From positions 1,132,501-1,196,500 of the forward strand of contig CALZFC010000013.1 in assembly GCA_945643635.1 (NCBI GenBank): a stretch of 64,000 nucleotides of DNA, read 5' to 3'. The stretch is from Allodiplogaster sudhausi (lineage: Eukaryota; Nematoda; Chromadorea; Rhabditida; Diplogasteridae). Below are positions 1-10,795 of the stretch, one piece after another (the first letter of the stretch is position 1; each line of letters opens with the position of its first letter). Made by a program: the position numbers and the translations under genes. A model generated the notes under the pieces. That model saw only the letters and a list, made by a program, of their open reading frames with translations, was not told where the DNA came from and did not search any database.

Positions 1-418
1 TGGTGTTCTTTGATGCAGGGAACGCGAATAAGGCCCTTTTTCATTTGAAATTCTATCTGCCCTACTATAAGCTAGTTCTTCGTGCCTCCTTGTTAATATG
101 GTCATACTGCTTCTGTTTTTTCTACTTTTTAGCTTGTCCTGTCTGATGTACGATATAGCCGTGATATTTTTCGTTTTGGAACGTTGTATTGGAATATTCC
201 CGTCCCAACATTTTCGAAGATAGACAAACTTTTTTCTTTTAGCTGAATTTGACTCTTGTGGTGTTATTTGTTGCGGGGTACACGATTTTTTTTTCATTTT
301 GAACTCCACATTCTTTTTTGGTAATTATTTCTAAAATGCTTAAACTGGTTTTCTAAAAAAAAAGTGGCTACAAAAAATGCCGTACCTAGGCATGCAAATT
401 TTTTATATATTTATTTTT
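1..418. other. 5' flank of gene-family copy A, no gene
   Basis: There is no convincing exon here. Positions 70-135 (a TTCTTCGTGC stretch, then a T-rich run ending in TTTTTAG and CTTGTC) match the sequence just upstream of the start codon in copy D (about 24608-24672) and, less well, copy C (about 13060-13125). In D the AG lies only about 20 bases before the ATG, so it may be a spliced-leader or first-intron acceptor. In copy A the same AG (131-132) is about 1 kb from the ATG, partly because of the MITE at 419-927. Confidence 0.4.
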
Positions 419-927
419 GGTGCTATCCTAGTGGGGGGGGGGCAAAATATTTTTATTTTTCAATCTACCACAAATCGTGCCCAGGGGGGTTTTAGGCCAT
501 GGGGAGCACGAACATAGGGTTCTAGACCGTGGGGAACACGAATATAATGTTCAATTTGTAAAAAAAATTTCATTTAACAAAGTTACAGTACTTCGCATTT
601 TTCCCCTACTTTACATCTAAACTCGTACACTAAGGAGTTGTCAGAGCTGCCAAACAATAATATAGTGTCAATTAAGCACTAACGAATAGAGATGAGTCGA
701 AAAGAACATAATATTCGAGTTTAACAAGTATGAAAACCCCTTCGAACAGCATTTTACCTGAAATCGGCCAAAACCTATGTCAAGTAAAAGTACTGTAATT
801 TAGTTAAATGACAAAGTAATACAAAATGAACATTATATTCGTGTTCCCCTAAAACCCCCCTGTGCACAATTTGGGGTGAATTAGAAAAAAAAATTATTTT
901 GCCCCCCCCCCCAACTAGGATAGCACC
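419..927. mobile_element. MITE with about 100-bp terminal inverted repeats, hAT-like
   Basis: The left end GGTGCTATCCTAG plus a G-run and GCAAAATA is mirrored at the right end (TATTTTGCC, a C-run, CTAGGATAGCACC). Pairing extends inward past the GGGGGGTTTTAGG block to the ACACGAATATAATGTTCA block on both arms. The element is flanked by an 8-bp direct repeat TTATTTTT (411-418 and 928-935). An 8-bp duplication is typical of hAT elements, although this duplication is AT-rich and could be partly chance. There is no coding capacity, so it is non-autonomous. It lies between the upstream conserved block and the first exon of copy A. Confidence 0.8.
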
Positions 928-1116
928 TTATTTTTAAGCTTACAAAATACCTTGCGTGGAGATTACACAAAAATATCGTATTTTTATGCTTATTATTCTA
1001 CCATACCTCTATGCCTACAAAAATGTCATATTTTTAGACTTACAAAATTATCGTGTACCTTTAACCATAAGCTCGTTGAAGTGCCACTTAACTTTTAAGA
1101 GAGTTCGAACCAAGAG

Positions 1117-1497
1117 ATGGGAGATCTTCCTCCTTCACTTCGCGAGCATGTCGACCTGCGCTTCCTGTGGTGGCACGAACGGATTCACTTGCTACGCAGC
1201 GAGTCGCCAAAGTGGCATCGAATGGTTCGATTGATTTTTGTGCACAGTTCTTTTATTTGAAGAATCTTTTCCGCTCTTCCTTTTCTCCCTCTTTCTCACC
1301 ATCAGAAGTTTTCATCAAGACTGAACGAATCCATTTTGCAACTGCTGATTATTCTGAAACAAAACGATAAGGGAAGATTGCGTTGAAATTTTTAAATTGT
1401 CCCGTAAGTTGGCGCGAACAACTTGATATAAGTAGCTCTTTTAGTGACTATTATTTGATTTGTGTAAATAATTCTTATATATATATATATATTTATT

Positions 1498-1546
<49 letters not shown>

Positions 1547-2576
1547 GTATGTATATAATATATATAATTTCTTTCTTCATTACTTAACAGATGGTCGCTA
1601 CTCTGAATTCGTCGATGTCTTCTACATCTGAGCAACTCATCGCTGGCTTGGCCGTCCTATGCGGCTCCATCGCCAGGAACATCACTTCTTCTTCGGTTTG
1701 GAGAGAAAACATTATAGTTTAGGCTTTTTTAAATTTTGAAAGTCATAAAATATTGCCCATGTTTGCGAGAGAAAGAAGACGGTAGCAATACGTTTCTTTG
1801 CATACGGTAGACAAAGAACTTTGTTGCTGTTTGGTGTTCAAATGTTTGGCAAACTTTTTCGACGACATTTAACAAAGACGTGTATCAATATTCTTGCGAT
1901 TGAAAGAGTAATATAATTTTGCTTATTCAACTCATATCTATTATATAGAGTTATTGGAGAGTAATGCGTGACTTAATCCGAATATTTTTATATATGTGCA
2001 AATTTAGGATATCGAAATATGCATGAGCCATATGGAGCGCTTTCTTAATGACGTCGAGAAGCAGATTGACTATTCCAGCCGTATGCTTTCTTTTCTTTTT
2101 TTACTTCCCTTCTCTTCTTCTTCTTTTCCTTCATATTGAAGCTGTTCGTAATAGCTTTCTCTTTTTTATTTACTTAAATACATAATTTATTATTAAAGGC
2201 GTGTAAATAAACCTCATTTTCAAATAAAAATGATCCTATTTAATTACATATGTATTTATACCTTTGCGGAGTATACGTTCATGTAGTATAGATGCAATAT
2301 TTTGTCTGCTTCTGTTTTATTTAAGATATTAGTAATGAAATTTGTTGTCTATTATATAAATGAACTGTTTAAAAAGATGTGTTTTTTTTTACAATTTGTT
2401 TTTTTTACAGATGACGTCATCCTTGTCTCGTTTGCAAAGTTCGTGCTGGCCTTCTTCTCCTCTTGCGTCTCCAAAAAGAGGCGAAATTGCGTCCTCAAAA
2501 AGAGGCGAAATCTCAAATCGCGGCTCGCAACACTTCGACACAATCCTGGAAAGATGGAATACGGCAAGCAGGTCGG

Positions 2577-2619
<43 letters not shown>

Positions 2620-5589
2620 CTCTGATTCTCTCTCTCCATCTTTCACTCTCGTACTCTCTCTCTCTCTCGTTGGTTCTCTTGATGCCCGCAAAAAAGCATT
2701 TATTTTTATTTACAAAAAAAACATATATTATATGTGAATCACCTTTGTTGTTATATTCTTGCTCTGCAATTCGCTAATAAAAACAACTGCATACGAGCGT
2801 CTCTCTCTCTCTCTCTCTGCCTCTCTCTCTCCCACTCTCTCTCTCTCTCTCTAATTTTCCTCTCCCTTTATCTCTGCAGGTCCTGTTCATGTGCTCACGT
2901 CGAATGGGCGCTGATGACCAGCTGATTCACCGCATCACGGCCTTTCTACTCGAGTGCGCGCAGTCGACAACACGGATTGATAAGGTTGGCTGCATTCGTT
3001 GTAACCCGCCGTTTCTAGGGTGCAGTGCAAAGGCGTTACCAAAAAAAAAATGTTTTTTTCTTTTTTTGTGCGAATACTTCCCTCTTTCTTGGAAGAATGT
3101 ATGAATGAAAATTGTTTTCTCAGCTGACCCACACCTTTTTTTGGTAATACTTCTTCAATTGTATATTTGCAGAGGTGGCGCGTGCACAAGCAAAACAGCC
3201 TGCGATACATGATTGGCGTGATTGATGATCAGGCTGCCGGTGGGCTCTCTGAGCTCCCGACATTGTGCGCGTTTGCGAGACTGTTCGTCGTGGCCTGCGA
3301 TGTCGCACTCTTGGACTCGCCGCCGATCACGATCTTGAACCCGTCCACAGCGGGAAGCGAGTGGCCGGAGGTGAGCAGACTAAGGGAAGAGGAATATGAG
3401 AAAGTAAGAAAGATATGAATGAGTTTGGACACAGAGAGTGCGAGAGAGAGAAAGAGAGAGAGAGAGAACAAAGTTTCCCAAACAGAATTCTTATATATCT
3501 ATTTTCTACGGACATCGTCGAATTAATATAGAAAAAATATTTTAACTGTGCACATTTGTTGGTATAGATAATTTAATTTAAATTTAATAATTAATTGATT
3601 TTTTTATTTCATAATTAATCATAATTTAATAGTTCATAGATAATTTAATTTCGTTTTCAGATATATTTTTTTAAAATTTTACCGCTTGTTCAAGGAGCGC
3701 ACCTTGTCGTCGTCAGAAGTGAAAGAAGAGGTGGATGATGCGGCGCTGCAGCCTGCGTCTCCAGTTACAACAGCGTCAACATCGTCCGAGATCAAGATGG
3801 ATGTTGACCAAGTCAAACTTGAGCCGGAGAACGACACTCCAGTGAATTATACTACAGGTTAGAGAAAAAGTAGTTATATTTTTTCAGTTAATTCAATCCT
3901 TAATTTAACTTTTATTAAATAGTGCTAATGCTGTTTATAAAAAAAATATATAACCTGCTGCTCAGGATTTAATCCGAACATTTATTTCACAAAGTCTAAA
4001 TCGCAGACTTATTTTACGAATATTCTTGTGATTAATTTTTTTTACATTTATTTCAGTCTGTGAAAGAATGGCGTTTATTAAAAATGGCACTTCAGGAGGC
4101 TTCTCCCAAGGCGGCCCGGTTGATTCTGGTGAGGAACAATTTCTATCGGATGACACGATGGAACGAGCGAATTCTTCTTCATCCACATTCTTGGCAAGCA
4201 TGACATTCCCAAATGGTTAGAAATTGCTTTTGTATATTCTCACTAAAATTAAATTAGTCTATCGTAATCTTAAAAAAAAAATAAGTGGAGCGATCATGCT
4301 TTCTTCATAACTATGTAGATATCCTTTTGTTGCGAAGGTGTATGTATACGGTGACTTTTAGCAACCTGGAATGGCCTCCTTTCCAGATTCATTGGGCGTG
4401 ATGAAAGAAGAGAAAGAAGAAGAGCATGAGCGAGGCGAAGAAAACGGCCTGGCTAGTTGCTCGTTCGAGTCGACTAAGGACTGTAACGTGAGCCAGGAAC
4501 TGCCACTTCATGAGAATAGAAGAACGGTTAGTACTATTTGAAACCTCCCCCCCCCCTTCAATCAAAGTTTGTTGAAGAACCTTCCCCTTCCCCCCGTGAT
4601 ATTTAGCGCTTCCCGGGGTATTTTTTAGGAGAAGTAATAAAAGTCCGCAGGTGACTTCTATTTCTTCTTCTTATTACTTAAGTTTTTAGGTCCCGATGGC
4701 GACAAAAGCTACCGGCTTCCGCATCAGGACGTTCTACGGCTTTTCGGTGAGGCAGAAGACGCCACTCGCGCGCTATCGAGCGCTCGTGGCGCGGGACGGC
4801 ATATCGATCGAACGGCTCGCAACCAAGTGGACGGCCGGTAGACGGTTCGCGTTCAGGCCGACGACCACGAGAGATCTCGCGATCAGGTTCAGTATTTATA
4901 TAGGGCTCACTTTTGCCCCAGGGATCCTCCCGAGAAATTGCCATGGAGTGCTGGGGATCCATCTGAAAATAGCACTAAAACACTAGTATTTTTATGGCAC
5001 CAGACCCTGAATCCTCACGATTTTAGTTGTTGTGGAACCCTTCCGAAGATCTTTGAAGCGAGACAAACACTGATTCAGGTCCACGACCTCTCTGGCAGAC
5101 ATCAGCACCGGCACGCTGATCGCACTCTATTGCATCAGCATGACCGCAGACGTCATGGCTCGCACAATCTACGGTCTAATTGGCGAGCGCGAGCCGGGTG
5201 GCGCGCACGACTTTACGCGCGCGACCCAACTGCTCAAGAGGGCGGCCCACAAGGCGATGGTGCAAGAGAAGGCGTTTCTTGGCGGCAGTGGCGAAATTGT
5301 GTGCGGCAACGGCGAAATTGCGCGCGACATCGTCAAGATACACGTCGCGCGTAACGCTTTCTACGCCTCTCGCGTCGATGTTAGAGGCATCGTAGGGGTG
5401 CGCCCGCGAACGAAACAAGGGCAAAAGTGTGATCCGCTCATGACGAGCCGATCGATCGACACTGCCAATCTCCGCTCGACACTGCAGTTTCGAGAGCGCG
5501 CTCTATCGGACCTGTGCAAGGACGAACATTCATATTCGCGCGCTTACCCGAAATCGATCGATAAATTAGCGAATGCTACATACACGTGA
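1117..5589 (+). CDS. Tandem family copy A, unrecognised 11-exon gene (about 637 aa)
   Basis: I do not recognise this family. Exons: 1117-1224, 1591-1695, 2008-2080, 2411-2571, 2880-2984, 3173-3403, 3695-3857, 4096-4215, 4387-4526, 4690-4886, 5079-5589. All junctions are GT-AG, the phases fit, and the total is 1914 nt with no stop before the end. The start MGDLP is shared with copies C and D. In order the protein has a WDD/WWHE-type N-terminal block (VDLRFLWWHERIHLLR), a hydrophobic block LIAGLAVLCGSIAR, a DVILVSFAKFVLAFFS block, and a TLCAFARLFVVACDVALL block. An acidic stretch follows with VKEE and VKLE sites. The C-terminal domain contains STGTLIAL and ARTIYGLIGE. Exon 4 has a 24-bp internal duplication giving two KKRRN motifs, absent from C and D. 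The C-terminal part is faintly BEN-domain-like, which I cannot confirm. Exons 10-11 could instead be a separate downstream gene, since exon 9 reads into a stop (TGA at about 4539) and exon 10 has a conserved ATG. Confidence 0.7.
1475..1545. repeat. (TA)n microsatellite in intron 1 of copy A
   Basis: This is a nearly pure AT dinucleotide tract just 5' of the exon 2 acceptor. Similar tracts occupy equivalent introns of the other copies (6667-6730, 14098-14144), so the microsatellite probably predates the duplication. Confidence 0.9.
2580..2870. repeat. (CT)n-rich intron 4 of copy A
   Basis: There are long CT tracts at about 2581-2615 and 2801-2851, with weaker CT-rich sequence between. The tracts run up to the TCTCTGCAG acceptor of exon 5, so the polypyrimidine tract of this splice site is effectively the microsatellite. 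The long L/S/F-rich ORFs here are repeat artefacts. Confidence 0.9.
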
Positions 5590-6279
5590 TTGTGTGCGGG
5601 GCAAGGATGTAGTTTCGTCGAGTGCACAATTCTACTAGAAATGCAGTGCCCCTTGCCAATAGATCTCTTGAATGATTTGTGATTGTCTACAGTACGAGCA
5701 CTTATTCATCGTGTAATTCATCATGTGCAAAATTCTACTAGTTGCGCTAGCCTATATCCCGTTTATCGATTAGTTTATTTTGCCCCTTTTTGCAGCCCGG
5801 TCCGTCTATTCGCGCTGTAGATTTATTTTGATGGTTTGACCTGCCTCTCTTGGCCGATTCGCCACTGTAAGTCTTTCTGTTTGTTCGTTTTTGTAATAAC
5901 GTTGTTAATTCATTGTACTGAGAGCTTCGTTTAGAATGCGTTGTTTCGTTTTTGCCTCAGATTTTCTCCTGTCTGCGAGAACTCTGTTTTCCTGTCCATT
6001 CATTTCATGCGGGCCCATGAAAATCGTCTATGCTTCCATTCCCCCCTTCCTCCGAATTCTCGTTTGGAAGCCGAAGATATTCGTTGTACAGTAATGGCTA
6101 TTAGAATGAATAAAAAAAATAAAACAGTGTGTTGTCATTCAACCTGTACCGTCTTCTGGTTTGTCTGCCTCTGTCATGTCAAAAAAACTACCTTATTGTT
6201 AGTACCTTTAGGATTACGCCTTTAGTCTTGTAGAAATATCTTGTTTTAAGCAAAAAAAACCTGTACCTTTAAGCTCCCT
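5590..6279. other. 3' flank of copy A, conserved between array units
   Basis: No gene is seen. The sequence after the stop (CTACTAG...GCGCTAGCC blocks, then a TTGGAAGCCG block near 6064) recurs behind copies B (11934-12560), C (23386-24000) and D (29372-29930). It therefore marks the downstream part of the duplicated unit. AATAAA at about 6110 is a possible poly(A) signal. Confidence 0.6.
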
Positions 6280-6661
6280 GTGGACCCGGCGGCCAGGACT
6301 CTTTTGAGCAGCCTGTCGACCTGCGCTTCTTGTCTTGGAACGACCGGATTCGCATTCTGCTTAGCGAGTCGCAAAAGTCCTATCGAATGGTGCGAATTTC
6401 TTGCTCTTCTTTCTCTTCTTTTTTTCATCGAATGTTTCGAAATGTTTATTATTCTTGTCCGCTCTTCTCTTTTCTCTCTCTGTCTCTGTCTCTCTCTCAC
6501 CCTCCTTGATATCTAAAAATTCTCCCAGCATAAGTTGAAACCAAGATTGAGCGAATCCATCTATTTCTTGGTTGATCCGTAACTTGGCGCGAAAATGATA
6601 AATATAAGTTGTAGCTGTTTGAGTGAGAAATGTAGGCGAATAATATTTGGTTAACATTATA

Positions 6662-6666
<5 letters not shown>

Positions 6667-6730
<64 letters not shown>
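6667..6730. repeat. (TA)n microsatellite in intron 1 of copy B
   Basis: This AT tract lies in the same position relative to exon 2 as the tract in copy A. Confidence 0.9.
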
Positions 6731-6733
<3 letters not shown>

Positions 6734-6773
6734 TATATATTTCTCTCTTCATTGTTTTACAGATGGTCGCTAC

Positions 6774-7006
6774 TGTCATAGTACACTAGAGCCCGCCCCG
6801 AATCAGGGGCGGGACAACTGCCCGACGAGAGAAGACACTCGGGTCGAGAGTGCTGACGAGAGGCGGCGGCTGCCCCTTCCCCCTTGCCCCCCATGTTCCC
6901 CTCCTCATTTAGTATATCGTGAGTATAACGATAAAGCATTGGCAATTGTCCCCTCGTCAGTCACAGCCTACAAACCAAAGAAGATACACAATCCAGCGAT
7001 ACTACA
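6774..7006 (+). repeat. 5' LTR (233 bp)
   Basis: It is the direct repeat of 10311-10543. It contains a short GC-rich palindrome (GCCCCGAATCAGGGGC) near its start. Confidence 0.95.
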
Positions 7007-7026
7007 TGGAGGTCCCGGGCGCGAAC
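7007..7026. other. Putative tRNA primer binding site
   Basis: The sequence TGGAGGTCCCGGGCGCGAAC begins immediately after the 5' LTR. Its complement ends in CCA and contains a GTTCGCGC T-loop-like segment, as expected for the 3' end of a tRNA. The matching tRNA is not identified. Confidence 0.7.
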
Positions 7027-8027
7027 TCCACGACGTCAGGAGCGAGTCAGTCCAATGTTGAAATTGGGTTACTAGGTCCCCTGATATGTTTTTGATATTC
7101 GATTCGGCTATGTAAATGATAAGCGTACTTTATTTCGCGGCATATAGGCTCTGGTTATGAGGAACCAACGTGCTCCCCCCTTGCAGAGAAAGAAAACAAA
7201 GAGAAAGAGAGAAGCATTTCATATTTTTATATTTCATTTGCGGCATTTATGAAGCGCGTGAGGGTAGCCAGAAGAAGGGGGGTCAAGAGAGAGAAGAAAT
7301 ACATATGAGAAAGAATAAAATGGCAGTCATCATTAGGAGAGGCTAGCCAAAGCGATCGCAATTAGCTGCTCTGTCCATCAGTTCTAGTGCGAGGAGGATT
7401 AATAGTTCATTCCCGTATGTAAACTGCTCGAGCGTCCCCGGCCTAATAGAATCCTCTCTCCCAAAGAAACTGGCTGGACAGGCCAGGCCGCCGCAGACCC
7501 CGGGTACAGCGTTCCTCACCTAGTCGCGCAGTTTCACACCATCTGACCACATGTCTAGAGAAAATTTACCTACCCCATCCAAATTGTATCAATTAGACAA
7601 AATGACATAGCACCAATTAGCCAAAATAGCATCTTTATATTCTACCATGGGGCAGCCCGCCGAAGAAAAACAGCCTCTCGACTCCACCCGACCCATTCTT
7701 TATTTTCTATTTTTAAATTTTTTGATTCTGCTCTCACCACTTAATTCTGTATGTATGTACGTTGTCTCGATTTCAATCTCGTTTCTTTTCCTGAATCCTT
7801 CAAGCACACAAATATTTTGCGCTTCAGCTCGCTTCTAGAAATTTAAATTTGCTCTTGCTTACATATTTCTTCCTAATTACTCTTGTCTCTCTCGCTTTAA
7901 TCTCTCTGTCCTCTTACGGTGGCGACTTGTCAAACAGCGATCCAATTTTCACTTTCTTTCATTGCAGTTTTCACTTCCTCTCATCGCACACTTCTCCGGC
8001 CGCTAAAAAAAAAAAACGGTCTCACTT

Positions 8028-8961
8028 TTGAAATTCTCAACCAGGACAACGACCAGGACAAGCACAACGACACAATACCCAAGCACAACTCCTAGGGCAA
8101 CGCCGATAAGAGAACACCCTGGGGTGGTACCCTGGTCAGTTCTTCCACCACTGCCGCTTATTGCTCGGAGATCGGTCCCAGAACCGAGGCCCCAAGGTCG
8201 CGTTTTACCAACCGACAATGAAAGGGCACCCCCGACACCTTCCTTTCGGACAGCGGAACTACACCACTCACTCCGTATGGACACCACCCCGTCACCGACA
8301 GAAGTCACATCGGAGACTCTCCCTCCGGAAGTAAACTTCCTTAAACATAAATTCGATCATGAGGAAGCTCTTCGACGCAATTACACACATGCCGGAGTGA
8401 ATATGAAAGTAAATTACGGAACGAGACGGATCCAGCAAGATATGTTGAAGAACTTTCAGCGACTATCGTCATCCATTTGTACAAGCGAGAACTTGGCGAT
8501 TCGGACCTTTCGTGCTATTGCATCGACCCAATCTCAGATCGTGTCACTGTCGCACTTCTGGACACCGGTGCGAACATCTCATACATACATACAAGACTGC
8601 TTCGCAAAGCAAGCTGGACTAAAGATTCGGCCGACGAAAATCATCGCAAAAGCAGCTAACGGATCTGCCATACATCTCATTGGAGAATGCCCGACACAGC
8701 TACGACTCGGAGAAAACGTCTTCAACCACTCGTGTCACAAGACGAGCATTGCACACAGAACCAGGCGAGGAAATGATCAACGAGGAATACAGTCCGCCTG
8801 AAGCGTATTCGGAAGAACACCTTCCCCAGATCCAGCCATCGGATACGGAAAGTCTGCATAATCACGTCCTGATTACGGCGGAACACATGAGCGCTGCAGA
8901 AAAGGAGCAGCTTGTACCGCACTGCTACGTCAACTGCAGAGGCGTAGCAGCAGAGCACTAA
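8028..8961 (+). pseudogene. Gag/aspartic-protease remnant of the LTR element
   Basis: An open frame from 8028 to 8801 begins with a Thr/Pro-rich stretch and continues into a charged gag-like segment. The frame opening at 8477 contains VTVALLDTGANISYI, the DTGA active-site signature of retropepsins. The expected protease continuation (KIIAKAANGSAIHLIGE) lies in the 8028 frame. A frameshift near 8580-8620 therefore separates the catalytic motif from the rest of the domain. A third fragment (8680-8961) ends without polymerase motifs. The remnant is non-functional as it stands. Confidence 0.75.
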
Positions 8962-9147
8962 GGAAGACGCCGGCAACCGTCCTAAAATCCTCACAAGACA
9001 ACGCAGAGAAACAAAGAAGACGCTCCGTGACAACTACTACTCACTAACCACACTAGAATTTTACTAACGTTTTCTTTGTTAACTGTCTACTGTTAGCACT
9101 AGAATAGAAACAAACACTTGTATTAATTGTCATTTAATGCTCCATTG

Positions 9148-9340
9148 TAAGATCCGGTAAAATCCGGCATGCAAAAGAAAAAAAAATCCGATCCGGAATC
9201 CAAAAAAAGAGAGAAAGATCCGGCATTCAAAAAAAAGATCCGGCAACCAAAAGAAAAAAAAGAAAAGATCCAGCATCTGAAACAAAAGACTGATCTGGCA
9301 TAAAAAAACCCCTTTCAGATTTGGCATCTAAAAAAAAAAC
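9148..9340. repeat. Degenerate GATCCGGCAT minisatellite inside the LTR element
   Basis: At least six imperfect copies of GATCCGGCATNCAAAA plus an A-rich spacer are arranged in tandem. The array lies downstream of the gag/protease remnant, where polymerase genes would be expected. Confidence 0.75.
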
Positions 9341-10310
9341 AAAGGTCGAGGATGCGCTTTCAGCCAACGTCACTCTCTCTCTCTCTCATTCTCTTTCACT
9401 TTTTCTTTCCTTTCTCTCTTTCTGTCTCTTTCTCTCACATCAATAACAATCTAAACCTTAACTTTTATTTTTTTTATCTCATTCCTAAACTTCAAAATTA
9501 CACATTGTTTATGGATCCTACAATTAGATGAATACACACGATGCATTGTTGAGTTCTTATATTTCCATTTATTTTAAAGGACTCCCCATATCAATATACG
9601 ACAGAAAATTCTTACATACATATCTCTGGCCCTATGAAATTTTCATCTGCACTTATAATTCGTATTCATAATAAAAACTTAAAATGTTATTTTACAAGCA
9701 ACATTTCCTTACTTGCAGTTATAACTTTGTATGTTTGCTATTGTAGCCCCAATATGTAACAGATGCATACATCATAGTTCAATTTTCACATTCCCACAAG
9801 GTCCAAATTAGAACTCTTTTTCGCTATTTCCAATTGTAATTGCAAGCACAAAACTTTTCACCACCCCGCCATTTATTGCCTCCCTCTCACTCACATCATA
9901 TCATCTACACCTTCTCCTTCTACGCCCATAAATCAATCATATCGAGACTCACCATTCGGCCCCCTCTCTACACACTCGCCAACTCTCTACATCATCTTTC
10001 TCCTCCTCGTCCACAAGCAGCCCGCAGACTCGTTCTTAACTCTCTCGCCGCTCGCCACACATTTCTCTCTTTCCTGCACACTCGACAGCTCCCTCGCTCG
10101 CATCCACAACTCGAACGCCACTCCGCTCGCCGAAGCACACATCACCGCTATCGGACACCGCCACTCGAAGTTAAGCCAGAGACAAAAACGACGCTAAACC
10201 CAAGTCAGAAATTGGCAATATCAACGTCGGAGGAGAGCATACGATGTCCTCAATCTGTTCGTCCCCATTATGTTGATATGTGAGGGACCACATTTGCTGT
10301 AAAGTGGGGA

Positions 10311-10543
10311 TGTCATAGTACACTAGAGCCCGCCCCGAATCAGGGGCGGGACAACAGCCCGACGAGAGAAGACACTCGGGTCGAGAGTGCTGGCGAGAGG
10401 CGGCGGCTGCCCCTTCCCCCTTGCCCCCCATGTTCCCCTCCTCATTTAGTATATCGTGAGTATAACGATAAAGCATTGGCAATTGTCCCCTCGTCAGTCA
10501 CAGCCTACAAACCAAAGAAGATACACAATCCAGCGATACTACA
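10311..10543 (+). repeat. 3' LTR (233 bp)
   Basis: It is a near-identical copy of 6774-7006, followed directly by the CTAC target duplication and the rest of copy B exon 2. Confidence 0.95.
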
Positions 10544-10654
10544 CTACTCTGAACTCGCCGACCTCCTCTCCAGCCGAGCAGCTCATCGCAGGCTTGGCCC
10601 TCCTGTGTGGCTCTATCGCAAGGAACAGCACTTCTTCATCGGTTAAGAGTGAAA

Positions 10655-10656
10655 AA

Positions 10657-10730
<74 letters not shown>

Positions 10731-10795
10731 CTATTGTCAATATAATAATAATAATAATAATAATTATTATTATTACAATTTAATTTTGAGACATA
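10655..10795. repeat. (ATT)n / (ATA)n microsatellite in intron 2 of copy B
   Basis: A trinucleotide tract switches from ATT to ATA units near 10745, and the two halves could form a hairpin. The equivalent intron of copy C has a pure ATT tract (13565-13636). Confidence 0.9.

Larger units (their letters stand above)
6774..10543 (+). mobile_element. Young non-autonomous LTR retroelement, 3.77 kb
   Basis: Two 233-bp direct repeats (6774-7006 and 10311-10543) start TGTCATAG and end ACTACA, giving TG...CA ends. By eye they differ at only two positions. The host duplication CTAC (6770-6773 and 10544-10547) flanks the element inside the second exon of copy B. A TGG-starting primer binding site begins at 7007 and a purine-rich tract (AAAGTGGGGA, 10301-10310) precedes the 3' LTR. 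The 3.3-kb interior carries only a frameshifted gag/protease-like remnant. I see no reverse transcriptase, RNase H or integrase, so it would depend on an autonomous relative. A 4-bp duplication fits some Ty3/Gypsy or BEL/Pao elements, but the superfamily cannot be fixed from this interior. Confidence 0.93.

Noticed and set aside
956..1234. 92-codon frame overlapping copy A exon 1
   Set aside because: It is a shadow frame. The correct frame starts MGDLP at 1117, shared with copies C and D.
9148..9340. CRISPR-like repeat-spacer array
   Set aside because: The units are degenerate and A-rich with no unique spacers, and the locus is inside a eukaryotic LTR element.
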